Source: Gammaproteobacteria bacterium (GTDB lineage Bacteria > Pseudomonadota > Gammaproteobacteria > Thiotrichales > Thiotrichaceae). From it: a stretch of DNA of 64,000 nucleotides. The DNA lies in contig JAHJJD010000075.1 in the NCBI GenBank assembly GCA_018822845.1, forward strand, positions 1 to 64,000, given 5' to 3'. Each line of letters begins with the position of its first letter. Within the stretch, counting starts at the first letter, position 1. The notes beneath the pieces are model-generated. The model saw nothing but the letters and a program-made list of their open reading frames with translations, did not search any database and was not told where the DNA came from. The position numbers and the translations under genes were made by a program. Below are positions 8,919 to 16,553 of this stretch, in pieces.

Positions 8919-11762
8919 ATGGCGGAAGGGCGACAATTCTTCGGGCATCCCGCGCTCGCCGGGCAGATTGCCCATCGCTTGCAAAGGCATTTCACCCAAG
9001 GCAGTAAGGCTGGCGCGTCTCTGGTCGTCGGCGTGTTCGGGGAATGGGGCAGTGGCAAAAGCAACCTGCTGCAACTGGTGCACGACGTGTTCAACCAGCA
9101 GCAGAAAGATGAAAACCCACTGCCTGTCATCGTCGTGCCCTTCAACCCGTGGCGCTACGAGAAAGAGGAACATCTGCTTGTCCCGCTGATCAAGAATATC
9201 CAGTTGGAGATTGAGCATCATGTTCGTGACAACGAAGGTTTCTGGGCAAAACTGAACCTGCTGGACAAGCTCAAGACCGGGGCGCGTTTCATGGGGGTGT
9301 CTGCGCTGGCGTTCTTGCAGGCGTTCAAGGGCAAGTACACGCTGCTGAAAGATGTGGCGGAAATCGAGTTTGAGCCGGAAAAATTCATCCAGGGCATCAA
9401 GGAGGGCATGAAACCGGAAGATGTGAAGCTTTCTGCCCTCGACAGCCTCGAAAGTTATTACTTTGAATTTGAGCACCGTTTACGCCAGTACACGGCAGGC
9501 GATGACGGTTTTCGCCTGCTGTTCCTGATTGATGATCTTGACCGTTGTTTACCGGAAAAAGCGGTGGAAATGCTTGAATCCATCAAGCTGTTCCTCGATG
9601 TGGAAGGCTGTGCCTTTGTGCTGGCGCTGGATGACGAAGTGGTGGAGCGAGGTATTATTCACCGTTACCGTGACTACATTTTTCAGGGCAACGGGCAGCG
9701 CATGGATGACAAAAGCCTTGCGCAATTGCCCATCACCGGCCCGGAATATCTGGAAAAGATCATCCATTTGCCATTCCGTTTACCGCAGCCGTCACGGGTG
9801 GAAATCCGCCAGTTTTTGCGTCAGGAATACGCCGAGTTGTTCAATTCGCAACAGGCTACCGACCTGCTCAACCTGTTCGTCAACCACATCCCGCCCGTGC
9901 CACGCAAACAAATCCGCACTGCTGAACTGGTGTTGCTGTTGCAAGGTATGGCGAAAGCGCGGAATTGTGACGGGCGCATCAAACCGTTGCCGCTGGTCAA
10001 GCTGACTCTGCTGCAACTCTACGCGCCGGAACTGTACCGATTCGGGCGGCGGCGTTTCCGGGGTTTCATGCAGACATTGCAGGAATGGGCAGGGGAACAG
10101 GAGTGGGCGCAAAAAGGTTTCGGCAAGAATCTGGAAAACCGTATCAAAACGCCCGTTGCTGGAGCCAATAGCCTGAACGAACAGCAACAGGTGGAAGCCC
10201 GCAACTATGACCGTTTCTATGCCCCGTTGATTGAGGCGCTGGAAATGGCGGCGCATAACCGTAGCGGTTTTGACCCGTTTCAGTTCATCAAGGCCAATCC
10301 CTTGTCTGCCGAAGACGTGCAGGATTTGCGCATCTATTTCAGCTTTGTGGATGAAGCTGCCCTGTCCGAGGAGGAGCGCAAGACCGAAACCTCCACCATC
10401 ATGGATGCGGAAGCAGAAAACCTGCTGGTGGCAGAATTGCCGAACGTGGATGAATTCCTGGATTTGCTGTTCAGTGCATCGGAAGGCAGTTGGCAATCGG
10501 CAGTGCAAATGCCGGAACTGGTCGGGCGGGTATTGGACGAAGCAAGCTTCAAGGCCGTGTTGGCACGCTTGCAAAAGCCTGATTTCAAGTCCTTGCTCAG
10601 CAACCCGAAGTGGTTGAAAGTGCTGATGCCGCATCTGGATACGGCGCAATCCGCGCAGTTGCTGCAATTGATGGGCAACTTTGCCCAACTGTTGCCCACC
10701 CCATTACCGGATGATCCAGCAGTAGAGCAATGTGAACCGCTATTTGCCAGTGCGCAGTTGCTGGCAGTGATGCGTCCATCCCAGCAACAGCTTGTGCAGG
10801 ATACAACCGATGCGACCCGCACATGGCTGACGCAGATTGTGACAAAACACCGTCTGGCAGTGCCGCAACGGGCGGAGGCAGGGCGCATCCTCAGTGACCT
10901 CGGCGACCTGCGCAAAGGCGTGGGCGTGCGCAAGGCAGCGGACTTTTCCCATGCCATCCCGGATATTGACTGGCAGGAAATCTCGCCCGGCACATTCCAC
11001 ATGGGGTTTGAAGCGGATGAAAAGTTACATGAGTGGGATGAACGTTCCAAACCTGTCCATGATGTCACGTTACCCGGTTTCCACATCAGCCGTTATCCCG
11101 TGACCAACGCCCAGTATGCCTGCTTCATTGAGGCGGGGATGTACAAGAATCGGAGATTCTGGGAGCAAAATCTGCCGAAAGCGGCGGTGCAGTGGTTGGA
11201 AAAGGAGAACCGCTTGCAACCGGATCATTGGGAGGATAGGCGGTGGAATCTGGCAAACCATCCCGTAGTCGGAGTGACATGGTTTGAAGCTTTGGCTTAC
11301 TGCGTGTGGCTGAACGGTTTGCTGGCTGAACTCAAGCCGGGGGATGTGGTAAAGGGTGCGAAAGTCCGACTGCCCACGGAAGCCGAATGGGAATATGCCG
11401 CCCGTGACAAACAGGGTCTGCGCTACGCTTGGGGTGACGAGGCGGACGCCGGTTTGGGTAATTATGGCGATACAGGATTGGGGCAAACATCAGCCGTTGG
11501 TTTGTTTCCGTCGAGCAAGGTGTTTGGTTTGCATGACATGAGTGGGAATGTGTGGGAATGGATGAGTAGCCGCAACCTTAAGTACAGCGATTGGGGTAAT
11601 TTTAGAACAATATGGGATTTGCTGGATGCGGATGGTGAAAAAGTTGTTCGTGGCGGTTCTTGGCACGTTCCTGCCCGCTTCGTTCGGTGCGCTTTCCGTA
11701 GCTGGGATCTTCCCTACGACCGGTACGACTTTCTGGGGTTTCGCGTGGTGTTGAGTGTATGA
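8919..11762 (+). CDS. KAP-family P-loop NTPase fused to a formylglycine-generating-enzyme-like (C-type lectin fold) domain
   Basis: A 947-residue multidomain protein. Residues 1-330 form a KAP-type NTPase with Walker A GEWGSGKS (41-48), the WRYEKEEHLL segment, and Walker B LLFLIDDLDRC near 203-213. A helical middle follows (about 330-680). From about 682 to the end is an FGE-sulfatase/SUMF1-type domain: ISPGTFHMG, ISRYPVTNAQY, LPTEAEWEYAAR, GNVWEW and RGGSW...GFRVV. Free-living FGE enzymes activate sulfatases; fused to an NTPase, the fold more often serves as a ligand-binding module. KAP NTPases include PifA, the F-plasmid phage-exclusion protein, so a defence or signalling role is plausible. 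The C-terminus has the hallmarks of a retroelement-diversified region. AAAGGA lies before ATG. Confidence 0.9.
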   Translation: MAEGRQFFGHPALAGQIAHRLQRHFTQGSKAGASLVVGVFGEWGSGKSNLLQLVHDVFNQQQKDENPLPVIVVPFNPWRYEKEEHLLVPLIKNIQLEIEHHVRDNEGFWAKLNLLDKLKTGARFMGVSALAFLQAFKGKYTLLKDVAEIEFEPEKFIQGIKEGMKPEDVKLSALDSLESYYFEFEHRLRQYTAGDDGFRLLFLIDDLDRCLPEKAVEMLESIKLFLDVEGCAFVLALDDEVVERGIIHRYRDYIFQGNGQRMDDKSLAQLPITGPEYLEKIIHLPFRLPQPSRVEIRQFLRQEYAELFNSQQATDLLNLFVNHIPPVPRKQIRTAELVLLLQGMAKARNCDGRIKPLPLVKLTLLQLYAPELYRFGRRRFRGFMQTLQEWAGEQEWAQKGFGKNLENRIKTPVAGANSLNEQQQVEARNYDRFYAPLIEALEMAAHNRSGFDPFQFIKANPLSAEDVQDLRIYFSFVDEAALSEEERKTETSTIMDAEAENLLVAELPNVDEFLDLLFSASEGSWQSAVQMPELVGRVLDEASFKAVLARLQKPDFKSLLSNPKWLKVLMPHLDTAQSAQLLQLMGNFAQLLPTPLPDDPAVEQCEPLFASAQLLAVMRPSQQQLVQDTTDATRTWLTQIVTKHRLAVPQRAEAGRILSDLGDLRKGVGVRKAADFSHAIPDIDWQEISPGTFHMGFEADEKLHEWDERSKPVHDVTLPGFHISRYPVTNAQYACFIEAGMYKNRRFWEQNLPKAAVQWLEKENRLQPDHWEDRRWNLANHPVVGVTWFEALAYCVWLNGLLAELKPGDVVKGAKVRLPTEAEWEYAARDKQGLRYAWGDEADAGLGNYGDTGLGQTSAVGLFPSSKVFGLHDMSGNVWEWMSSRNLKYSDWGNFRTIWDLLDADGEKVVRGGSWHVPARFVRCAFRSWDLPYDRYDFLGFRVVLSV
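11643..11759 (+). other. Candidate diversity-generating-retroelement variable region (VR)
   Basis: The last 39 codons of the KAP-FGE gene encode VVRGGSW, a mixed segment, and GFRVV, the place where known DGRs rewrite FGE/C-type lectin domains. Twelve positions that are typically Asn (AAC/AAT) in DGR template repeats of this family are instead H916, V917, P918, F921, S928, D930, L931, Y933, D934, Y936, D937 and F938. All twelve codons end in C or T, as expected if only the two adenines of AAY codons were replaced. The flanking framework residues are conserved. The template repeat and reverse transcriptase are not in the window, so the VR would have to be served from elsewhere or be a fossil. 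Confidence 0.65.
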
Positions 11763-11816
11763 GTTCCCCCAAGCTTTTCTGCGGTGCTGGTGACTGATTT
11801 CTGATTGCGGATCTTC

Positions 11817-11834
11817 TGAATCCTGAAGGGTTCA
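11817..11834 (+). other. Hairpin downstream of the candidate VR
   Basis: TGAATCC (11817-11823) pairs with GGGTTCA (11828-11834) across a four-base TGAA loop: seven pairs, one of them T-G. It starts 54 bases after the stop codon. DGR targets often carry a short hairpin with a 4-base loop downstream of the VR that aids retrohoming. No T-run follows, so a terminator role is less likely. Confidence 0.4.
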
Positions 11835-11908
11835 GTTAGCATGGCGTATCCGTAGGGGGTGAGTCGGTTGGGTTCGCGTCTTGGGGGTACGCCGCGAAGC
11901 GGAGGCGC

Positions 11909-12241
11909 TCAGCTTAAAAAGGATTTTACCTTGCTTTCTAATAGTCTGACCAACTCCGGCTGCATGTAGTCGTAATCATCGGGAATATCCAGACAGATAA
12001 CCCGCTTGCCGTTCAAGTGCGGTTTGAACTGTTTTGACAGCTTGTTGCGGTGGGCTTTTTCCATCACAAAAATGATGGTTGCCCATTCAATCTGTTCGAT
12101 TGATAGGCGCACTTCGGCATCATTACCCAATCCAGCAGAGTCCGTTTCTACATTAGGCCATATAGAGAAAACCTGTTCGGCAGTGGGACTGCGCAGGCGA
12201 TTTTGGGAGCAGATGAACAGGGCGCGGATCACATCATGCAC
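11909..12241 (-). CDS. Low-molecular-weight protein-tyrosine-phosphatase-like protein
   Basis: A 110-residue protein with the phosphatase loop LFICSQNRLRSPTA near residues 8-21: the nucleophile Cys11 and Arg17 form the CX5R(S) motif of low-molecular-weight tyrosine phosphatases. A late DIPDDYDYM may supply the general acid. It is shorter than classical members (about 150), matching a compact family often seen in accessory regions. The start is GTG at 12241, directly abutting the TGA of the upstream antitoxin-like gene, so the two are translationally coupled. Target is unknown. A 146-base gap separates it from the KAP-FGE gene, which converges on it. Confidence 0.75.
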   Translation of the reverse strand: MHDVIRALFICSQNRLRSPTAEQVFSIWPNVETDSAGLGNDAEVRLSIEQIEWATIIFVMEKAHRNKLSKQFKPHLNGKRVICLDIPDDYDYMQPELVRLLESKVKSFLS

Positions 12242-12436
12242 TCAGTATTTGATTGCCTCAACCGGGTCGGGTGGGTCAATTGGATGATGTTTGACTTCAT
12301 AAGCCTCCACCAAAACCAGCAGTACATCCAGATGGTCGCCGTCAGCACTGCCTTCGGGCGCACCCCACAGACGTTCTATTTCTGCAAGCGCCTGGTCATA
12401 GTCAGCTTCAGTTTTTAGAGGACGAATATCCATCAT
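12242..12436 (-). CDS. HigA-type antitoxin, N-terminal part only (truncated)
   Basis: A 64-residue protein matching the N-terminal region of HigA-family antitoxins: MDIRPLKTEADYDQALAEIERL, then DHLDVLLVLVEAYEVKHHPIDPPDPVEAIKY. In full-length homologues the helix-turn-helix DNA-binding domain begins right after the EAIKF/Y position; here a TGA stop follows at once. GGAG lies four bases before the first of two ATGs. No HigB toxin adjoins; instead the tyrosine-phosphatase-like gene follows without a gap. It may be a degraded antitoxin or a short regulator retained for protein contacts only. Confidence 0.72.
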   Translation of the reverse strand: MMDIRPLKTEADYDQALAEIERLWGAPEGSADGDHLDVLLVLVEAYEVKHHPIDPPDPVEAIKY

Positions 12437-12463
12437 AATTCTCCGCTGATTGCCACTTCCGCA

Positions 12464-13591
12464 TTAACGAAACGGCATCAACCCCGCCATAAACGGATCA
12501 AACTCCGGCTCTGGAATCTGATACACCTTTAGCCACGCCTTGAGCTGTTTCACATCGCGGAACAGGCGTAAATCCTGCTGTAGGTGTTTAATGCCTTCCT
12601 GCGCGATGCGGATGTCCTGCTTGAGCAGCATCCCCAGACGTTTGGGGGAAAGCGGTTCAAAAGGGTCGAGACGCAGCATGGCGCGGATTTCATCTTCCTT
12701 GAACAACACTTCTTCCTGTATCTCGCGCAACTGGTCGGCGAGAATCTGGTTGTAATGCTTGAGTCGGTCTTCGGCGATATTGGCGAGTTTGCTCTGGTCG
12801 ATCTGTTCCACCGCCAGTTGCAGTTCCAGCAATTTGAGCAAGTCCTTGTTGCTGTAGGCGACGGTCACTTGCTGCATCAGTTCGGTCTTGCGCTCGCGTT
12901 CCACCGGGTCTTGCTCGCGGTCGGGGTGCAGGGCGCTGGTTAGTTGGCGGTAAACAGCCTGGATGGATTTACTGACGTTGGCAGCTTCTTCGGCTTCCTT
13001 CGCTTCTTTGGCCAGTTGCTTGGCGGATTTCTTGCGCTGGGGGCGGGTGGCCTCGGCCTGTTCTTCGCGCTGTTTGACCTTTTCCGCCAGCCGCTCAGCC
13101 GTTGCGTTGGGGTCGTTTACGTCAAACTCGTGGTCTTCCAGTGAAACACCAAATTCGCGTTCGAGCATGGATTTGATGAAATCGGAGGCCATTTCATGTT
13201 CTTCCTGCGCCTCGCTATCGTAGTCGCCGCCGCTGTATTTGTTGTACAGCGTTTTTAGCTCATCGTTGTCATCGGACTGGAGGATTTCTTCACAGATTTC
13301 GCAAATCGCATGGCTGAGCTTGTCCTGCTGATTGGCGGTGAATTTGTTGCTGGTGAATTGCTGGTCAAGCAGGTTCGCCATGTCGGTTTGGTGTTTGCGC
13401 AGGGTTTGGCGCAGAGGGTTCAGCTTTTCGCTGGCTTCCTGATGCACCTGATTGAAGGTGTCTTGCCATTCAACCAGCAGTTTTTTCTGCGCGTCGATTT
13501 TCTTGATCAGGTTGTTGAATTTCTTTTGTGCCGGGGAAAGCGGCGCTTGGGTTCCGTTGTTCTTGATATGGACAACTTTTTTGCTGGACAT
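12464..13591 (-). CDS. J-domain (DnaJ-like) protein
   Basis: A 375-residue acidic, highly charged protein with long helical and coiled-coil stretches. Near residues 210-250 it reads SIQAVYRQLTSALHPDREQDPVERERKTELMQQVTVAYSNKD; the HPD tripeptide in the loop between two helices is the J-domain hallmark that stimulates Hsp70 ATPase. There is no Gly/Phe region or zinc domain, so it is a specialised class C co-chaperone. The basic stretch RPQRKKSAKQLAKEAKEAEEAA precedes the J domain. AGGAAGA stands before ATG 13591. It follows the LysR gene at 38 bases on the same strand. Its client is unknown. Confidence 0.8.
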   Translation of the reverse strand: MSSKKVVHIKNNGTQAPLSPAQKKFNNLIKKIDAQKKLLVEWQDTFNQVHQEASEKLNPLRQTLRKHQTDMANLLDQQFTSNKFTANQQDKLSHAICEICEEILQSDDNDELKTLYNKYSGGDYDSEAQEEHEMASDFIKSMLEREFGVSLEDHEFDVNDPNATAERLAEKVKQREEQAEATRPQRKKSAKQLAKEAKEAEEAANVSKSIQAVYRQLTSALHPDREQDPVERERKTELMQQVTVAYSNKDLLKLLELQLAVEQIDQSKLANIAEDRLKHYNQILADQLREIQEEVLFKEDEIRAMLRLDPFEPLSPKRLGMLLKQDIRIAQEGIKHLQQDLRLFRDVKQLKAWLKVYQIPEPEFDPFMAGLMPFR

Positions 13592-13629
13592 GAGGTCTTC
13601 CTGACAGTATGACGCCCGTTAGTTTGGCA

Positions 13630-14505
13630 TCAGGCTGGGCTTTGTTCCAGCAGAAAATCGACGAATGCCCGGTTTGCCCGCGACAAATAACCTTCCCGCC
13701 GCCATGCAATACACAAGTCTAGCCATACCGGCTGTTCAAACGGCAGGTCGATCAGCTCCGGGTCTTCTTTCACCACCATGGTCAGCAGGGTGGATATGCC
13801 GAAGTCCTGTTTGATGATCGATTTGATCAGCGGCAACAGGTTGGTTTCAAAGCCGATATTGGGGGTAACGCCTGCCTGTTGTGCCAGTCGGTCGATGATT
13901 TTGCGGTGGAAGTAGCCGGGGCGGAACATCACCAGTTCCTCGCTGAAAAAATCCGCCAGACTGACGCTGCTCTGGCTGGCGAAGCGGTGTTCTTGCGGCA
14001 CAATCACACGCATTTCCTCGCGCTGGAAGGTTCGCGCTTCCAGTTCTTCCGGCACGAAATCACGCACGATCACGGCGAGGTCGAGTTCGCCGCTTTCCAG
14101 CATTTGTTGCAATTGCCAGGTGCCGCCTTCGACCACTTGCAGGCTCAGGTGCGGGTGGCGGTGCCGGAACGCCATCAGGATCGGCGGGAAATAGTATGAC
14201 CCCAGCATCCCCGGAATCCCGACCCGCACCATGCCCTGGGTCAGCCCTTTCAGCTCCTGCATTTCCAGTTGCGCATCGCTGACCGCTTGCAGGATGCGTT
14301 GGGCGTGGGGCAGCGGGCGCGCGCCTTCGTCGGTCAGCGTCACTTTGCGGTCGTGGCGGTGAAACAGGGTCAGGTCGAGTTCCGCCTCCAGCTTGCGGAT
14401 CGCGACGCTGACAGCGGGCTGGGCGACGTAGAGCGCTTCTGCCGCGCGGGTAAAGCTGCCAAGGCGGACAATTTCGTGGAAGTAACGCAGTTGTTTGAAA
14501 TCCAT
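13630..14505 (-). CDS. LysR-family transcriptional regulator
   Basis: A 291-residue LysR-type regulator. The N-terminal winged helix-turn-helix reads MDFKQLRYFHEIVRLGSFTRAAEALYVAQPAVSVAIRKLE (adjoining halves, residues 1-40), followed by the linker helix and a substrate-binding-like effector domain (about 90-290). It is transcribed away from an MFS exporter gene; the arrangement resembles E. coli ynfL/ynfM, so it probably controls that transporter. A pair of palindromic repeats sits between the two genes. Inducer is unknown. The C-terminus ends 38 bases before the J-domain gene. Confidence 0.93.
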   Translation of the reverse strand: MDFKQLRYFHEIVRLGSFTRAAEALYVAQPAVSVAIRKLEAELDLTLFHRHDRKVTLTDEGARPLPHAQRILQAVSDAQLEMQELKGLTQGMVRVGIPGMLGSYYFPPILMAFRHRHPHLSLQVVEGGTWQLQQMLESGELDLAVIVRDFVPEELEARTFQREEMRVIVPQEHRFASQSSVSLADFFSEELVMFRPGYFHRKIIDRLAQQAGVTPNIGFETNLLPLIKSIIKQDFGISTLLTMVVKEDPELIDLPFEQPVWLDLCIAWRREGYLSRANRAFVDFLLEQSPA

Positions 14506-14588
14506 GCGGACACCTTTCAGTAAACAATCGTTATCGAAACCATTCTTACTATATATTTTATCAATTGCTGCGGCGCAACTATTCTGAA

Positions 14589-14690
14589 CCCCTCACCCCA
14601 ACCCCTCTCCCTCAAGGGGAGAGGGGCTAAGAGATCATCTTTCTTGTTCCCCCTCGCCCCTTGAGGGAGAGGGGGTTAGGGGGTGAGGGG
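14589..14690. repeat. Inverted pair of palindromic GC-rich repeats (REPIN-like)
   Basis: The left arm (14589-14626) reads CCCCTCACCCC then ACCCCTCTCCC-TCAA-GGGGAGAGGGG. The right arm (14649-14690) is nearly the same sequence in reverse complement. Each arm is itself a hairpin with a TCAA/TTGA loop, and the pair can form a larger cruciform across the 22-base spacer. It lies between the divergent LysR and MFS genes, ending 15 bases before the MFS start, so it would be in the MFS 5' untranslated region. Confidence 0.85.
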
Positions 14691-14705
14691 TAACAGGAGC
14701 AAACC

Positions 14706-15902
14706 ATGATCGAAACCGGTAGCCGCGAATTCCGCTATGCCACCTGGGCTTTGTGCCTTGGGTCGGCGATGATTTTCGCCAATCTGCATGTGGTGCAGGC
14801 GTTGTTGCCGACGCTGGCGCAGCAGTTTCACCTGAGTGAGTTGCAGGCAAGCTGGAGCCTGACCATCACCATCCTGACGCTGGGCTTGTCATTGCTGGTG
14901 TACGGGCCGCTGTCGGATGCGATTGGGCGCAAGCCGATCATGGTGGCGACGATGGTGGGGGCAGTGCTGACCACGCTGGCGCTGTCGCAGGTGGAAAGCT
15001 ACCCGATGCTATTGCTGTTGCGCGGCTTGCAGGGCGTTTTTCTGGGTGGCTTGCCTGCGATTGCGATTGCCTACATGGGCGATGAATTTACCCGCAAGGC
15101 TGTGGTGCTGGCAGTCGGCGTTTATATTAGCGCCAACAGTCTGGGCGGTGTTGCCGGGCGGATGCTGGGTGGTTTCGTCGGGGAAAATTATGGTTGGGCA
15201 GCGGCGTTTGGTGCGGTAGGGATTGCAAGTGCGCTGGTGCTGGCAGTTTTCGTGCTGTTGTTGCCGAAATCGCGGAATTTCCACGCCAAGCCCTTGCACC
15301 CGGTGCACATTGCGCAGGATATGGGCGGGCATTTACGCAATCCGGTGCTGTTGGCGGCGTATCTGATTGCATTCGGCAATTTCATGATTTTCCTCAACCA
15401 ATACAGTTACATCACTTTCGTGCTGGCGGATGCACCGTATCATCTGTCGCCGCATGCGCTGGGGATGCTGTTCCTGACGTACCTGACAGGTTCGTTTGCG
15501 GCGGCGGTTTCAGGGCGGGTGGCGCAGTACCTGACCTCACCGGTAGGGATGGCGTTGGGGATTCTGTTGCTGATGTGTGGCAGTTTGCTGACGTTGATCC
15601 CCAACCTGATGACGATTGTGCTGGGGTTCATGATCAGCAGCTTCGGTTTCTTTTTTACCCATTCGCTGGCGAGTAGCTGGGTGAGTCACCATGCGTTGAA
15701 AGCACGGGCGAGTGCTTCGTCGCTGTACCTGGTGTTTTATTACATGGGGGCGAGTGCGGGTGGTTTTCTGCTGGCTCCGTTCTGGGCGTGGCAGGGTTGG
15801 CTGGGAATTGTGGCGGGTTCGCTGCTGGTTTATGGCCTGACGCTGGGGTGCAGTTTATGGCTGCACCGCTGGCAGTTGGGGGAACAACGGGCGTTGGCAT
15901 GA
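14706..15902 (+). CDS. MFS transporter, YnfM-like (drug/sugar efflux type)
   Basis: A 398-residue twelve-helix major facilitator. The cytoplasmic loop between TM2 and TM3 holds GPLSDAIGRKPIMV (residues about 71-84), the MFS motif A. LLLRGLQGVFLGGLPAIAIAYMGDE near 99-123 matches TM4-5 of the YnfM/arabinose-efflux group. It likely exports a small compound by proton antiport. Divergent placement from a LysR regulator suggests inducible control. An AGGAG site lies seven bases before ATG, just downstream of the repeat pair. Confidence 0.9.
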   Translation: MIETGSREFRYATWALCLGSAMIFANLHVVQALLPTLAQQFHLSELQASWSLTITILTLGLSLLVYGPLSDAIGRKPIMVATMVGAVLTTLALSQVESYPMLLLLRGLQGVFLGGLPAIAIAYMGDEFTRKAVVLAVGVYISANSLGGVAGRMLGGFVGENYGWAAAFGAVGIASALVLAVFVLLLPKSRNFHAKPLHPVHIAQDMGGHLRNPVLLAAYLIAFGNFMIFLNQYSYITFVLADAPYHLSPHALGMLFLTYLTGSFAAAVSGRVAQYLTSPVGMALGILLLMCGSLLTLIPNLMTIVLGFMISSFGFFFTHSLASSWVSHHALKARASASSLYLVFYYMGASAGGFLLAPFWAWQGWLGIVAGSLLVYGLTLGCSLWLHRWQLGEQRALA

Positions 15903-15917
15903 AACAGGGCAGGGTGC

Positions 15918-16475
15918 TCACTTCTGGCGACGGAAGTCCCATGGTGCAGTTGGCTGCTTGTCTTTCCACAAACCCTTGCGTGCCTTGCGGGTCTGTTTTT
16001 CGGCGCTGGCGTAGGCTTTTTGGTCAGCGTCACTTTGCTCTTTTGCGTAAGCGGTGTAGTGCCAGGCGCAACCGTTGCGTAGCTGTTCCAGTGCTACATC
16101 CTTGCCTTCTGCCGTGATCCTGGCGACCACGCGCCGGTATTTGTCCAGCTTGTAGGCTTCCACTTCGACTGGCAGGTTGGCGGTTTGCATCATCAGCGCT
16201 TCCTTGCATTTCTGGCCGTGGGGCTGGCTTTTTTCCGGCGCGTCGATGCCTTGCAGGCGGATTTTGTAACGCTGCTTGTCAGTCCCCAGCACGGTCAGGG
16301 TATCGCCGTCGCTGATGTTGACCACCCGCCCGCTGGCGAGCAGGGTTCCGGCATCCGACATTTTCGCGTCGGGGGGGAGTTGGGCTTGCAGTTTGCTGTT
16401 GGGCTGGGTGTCAAATTTGTCGAGGCAGGCGGCGAGGCAAATGGCGGCAAAGGCGAAAGGCAGGAATTTTTTCAT
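15918..16475 (-). CDS. Thermonuclease-family (SNase-like) lipoprotein
   Basis: A 185-residue staphylococcal-nuclease-fold protein. It starts with a lipoprotein-type signal (MKKFLPFAFAAICLAAC, lipobox LAAC, Cys17). The OB-fold nuclease core follows: NISDGDTLTVLG near 54-65 with catalytic aspartates, YKIRLQGIDAPEKSQPHG near 71-88 with the active Arg and Glu, and DKYRRVVARI near 112-121. The C-terminal ARKGLWKDKQPTAPWDFR is standard. It probably degrades extracellular DNA or RNA at the envelope, Ca2+-dependent by family. It converges on the MFS gene with a 15-base gap and is divergent from the DUF938 gene. Confidence 0.9.
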   Translation of the reverse strand: MKKFLPFAFAAICLAACLDKFDTQPNSKLQAQLPPDAKMSDAGTLLASGRVVNISDGDTLTVLGTDKQRYKIRLQGIDAPEKSQPHGQKCKEALMMQTANLPVEVEAYKLDKYRRVVARITAEGKDVALEQLRNGCAWHYTAYAKEQSDADQKAYASAEKQTRKARKGLWKDKQPTAPWDFRRQK

Positions 16476-16553
16476 GTTTTGGGTTGGCTCCGGGGTTTTC
16501 CGCTATTGTTTGTGTCTGGGATGATAGTGTGAATTCTACTGGAAGTGCAGCTG

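Noticed and set aside
7804-14505. A DGR reverse transcriptase, accessory Avd gene or template repeat near the candidate VR
   Set aside because: I looked through the flanking genes and gaps and found no reverse transcriptase motifs and no second A-rich copy of the RGGSW segment; none can be claimed in the window.
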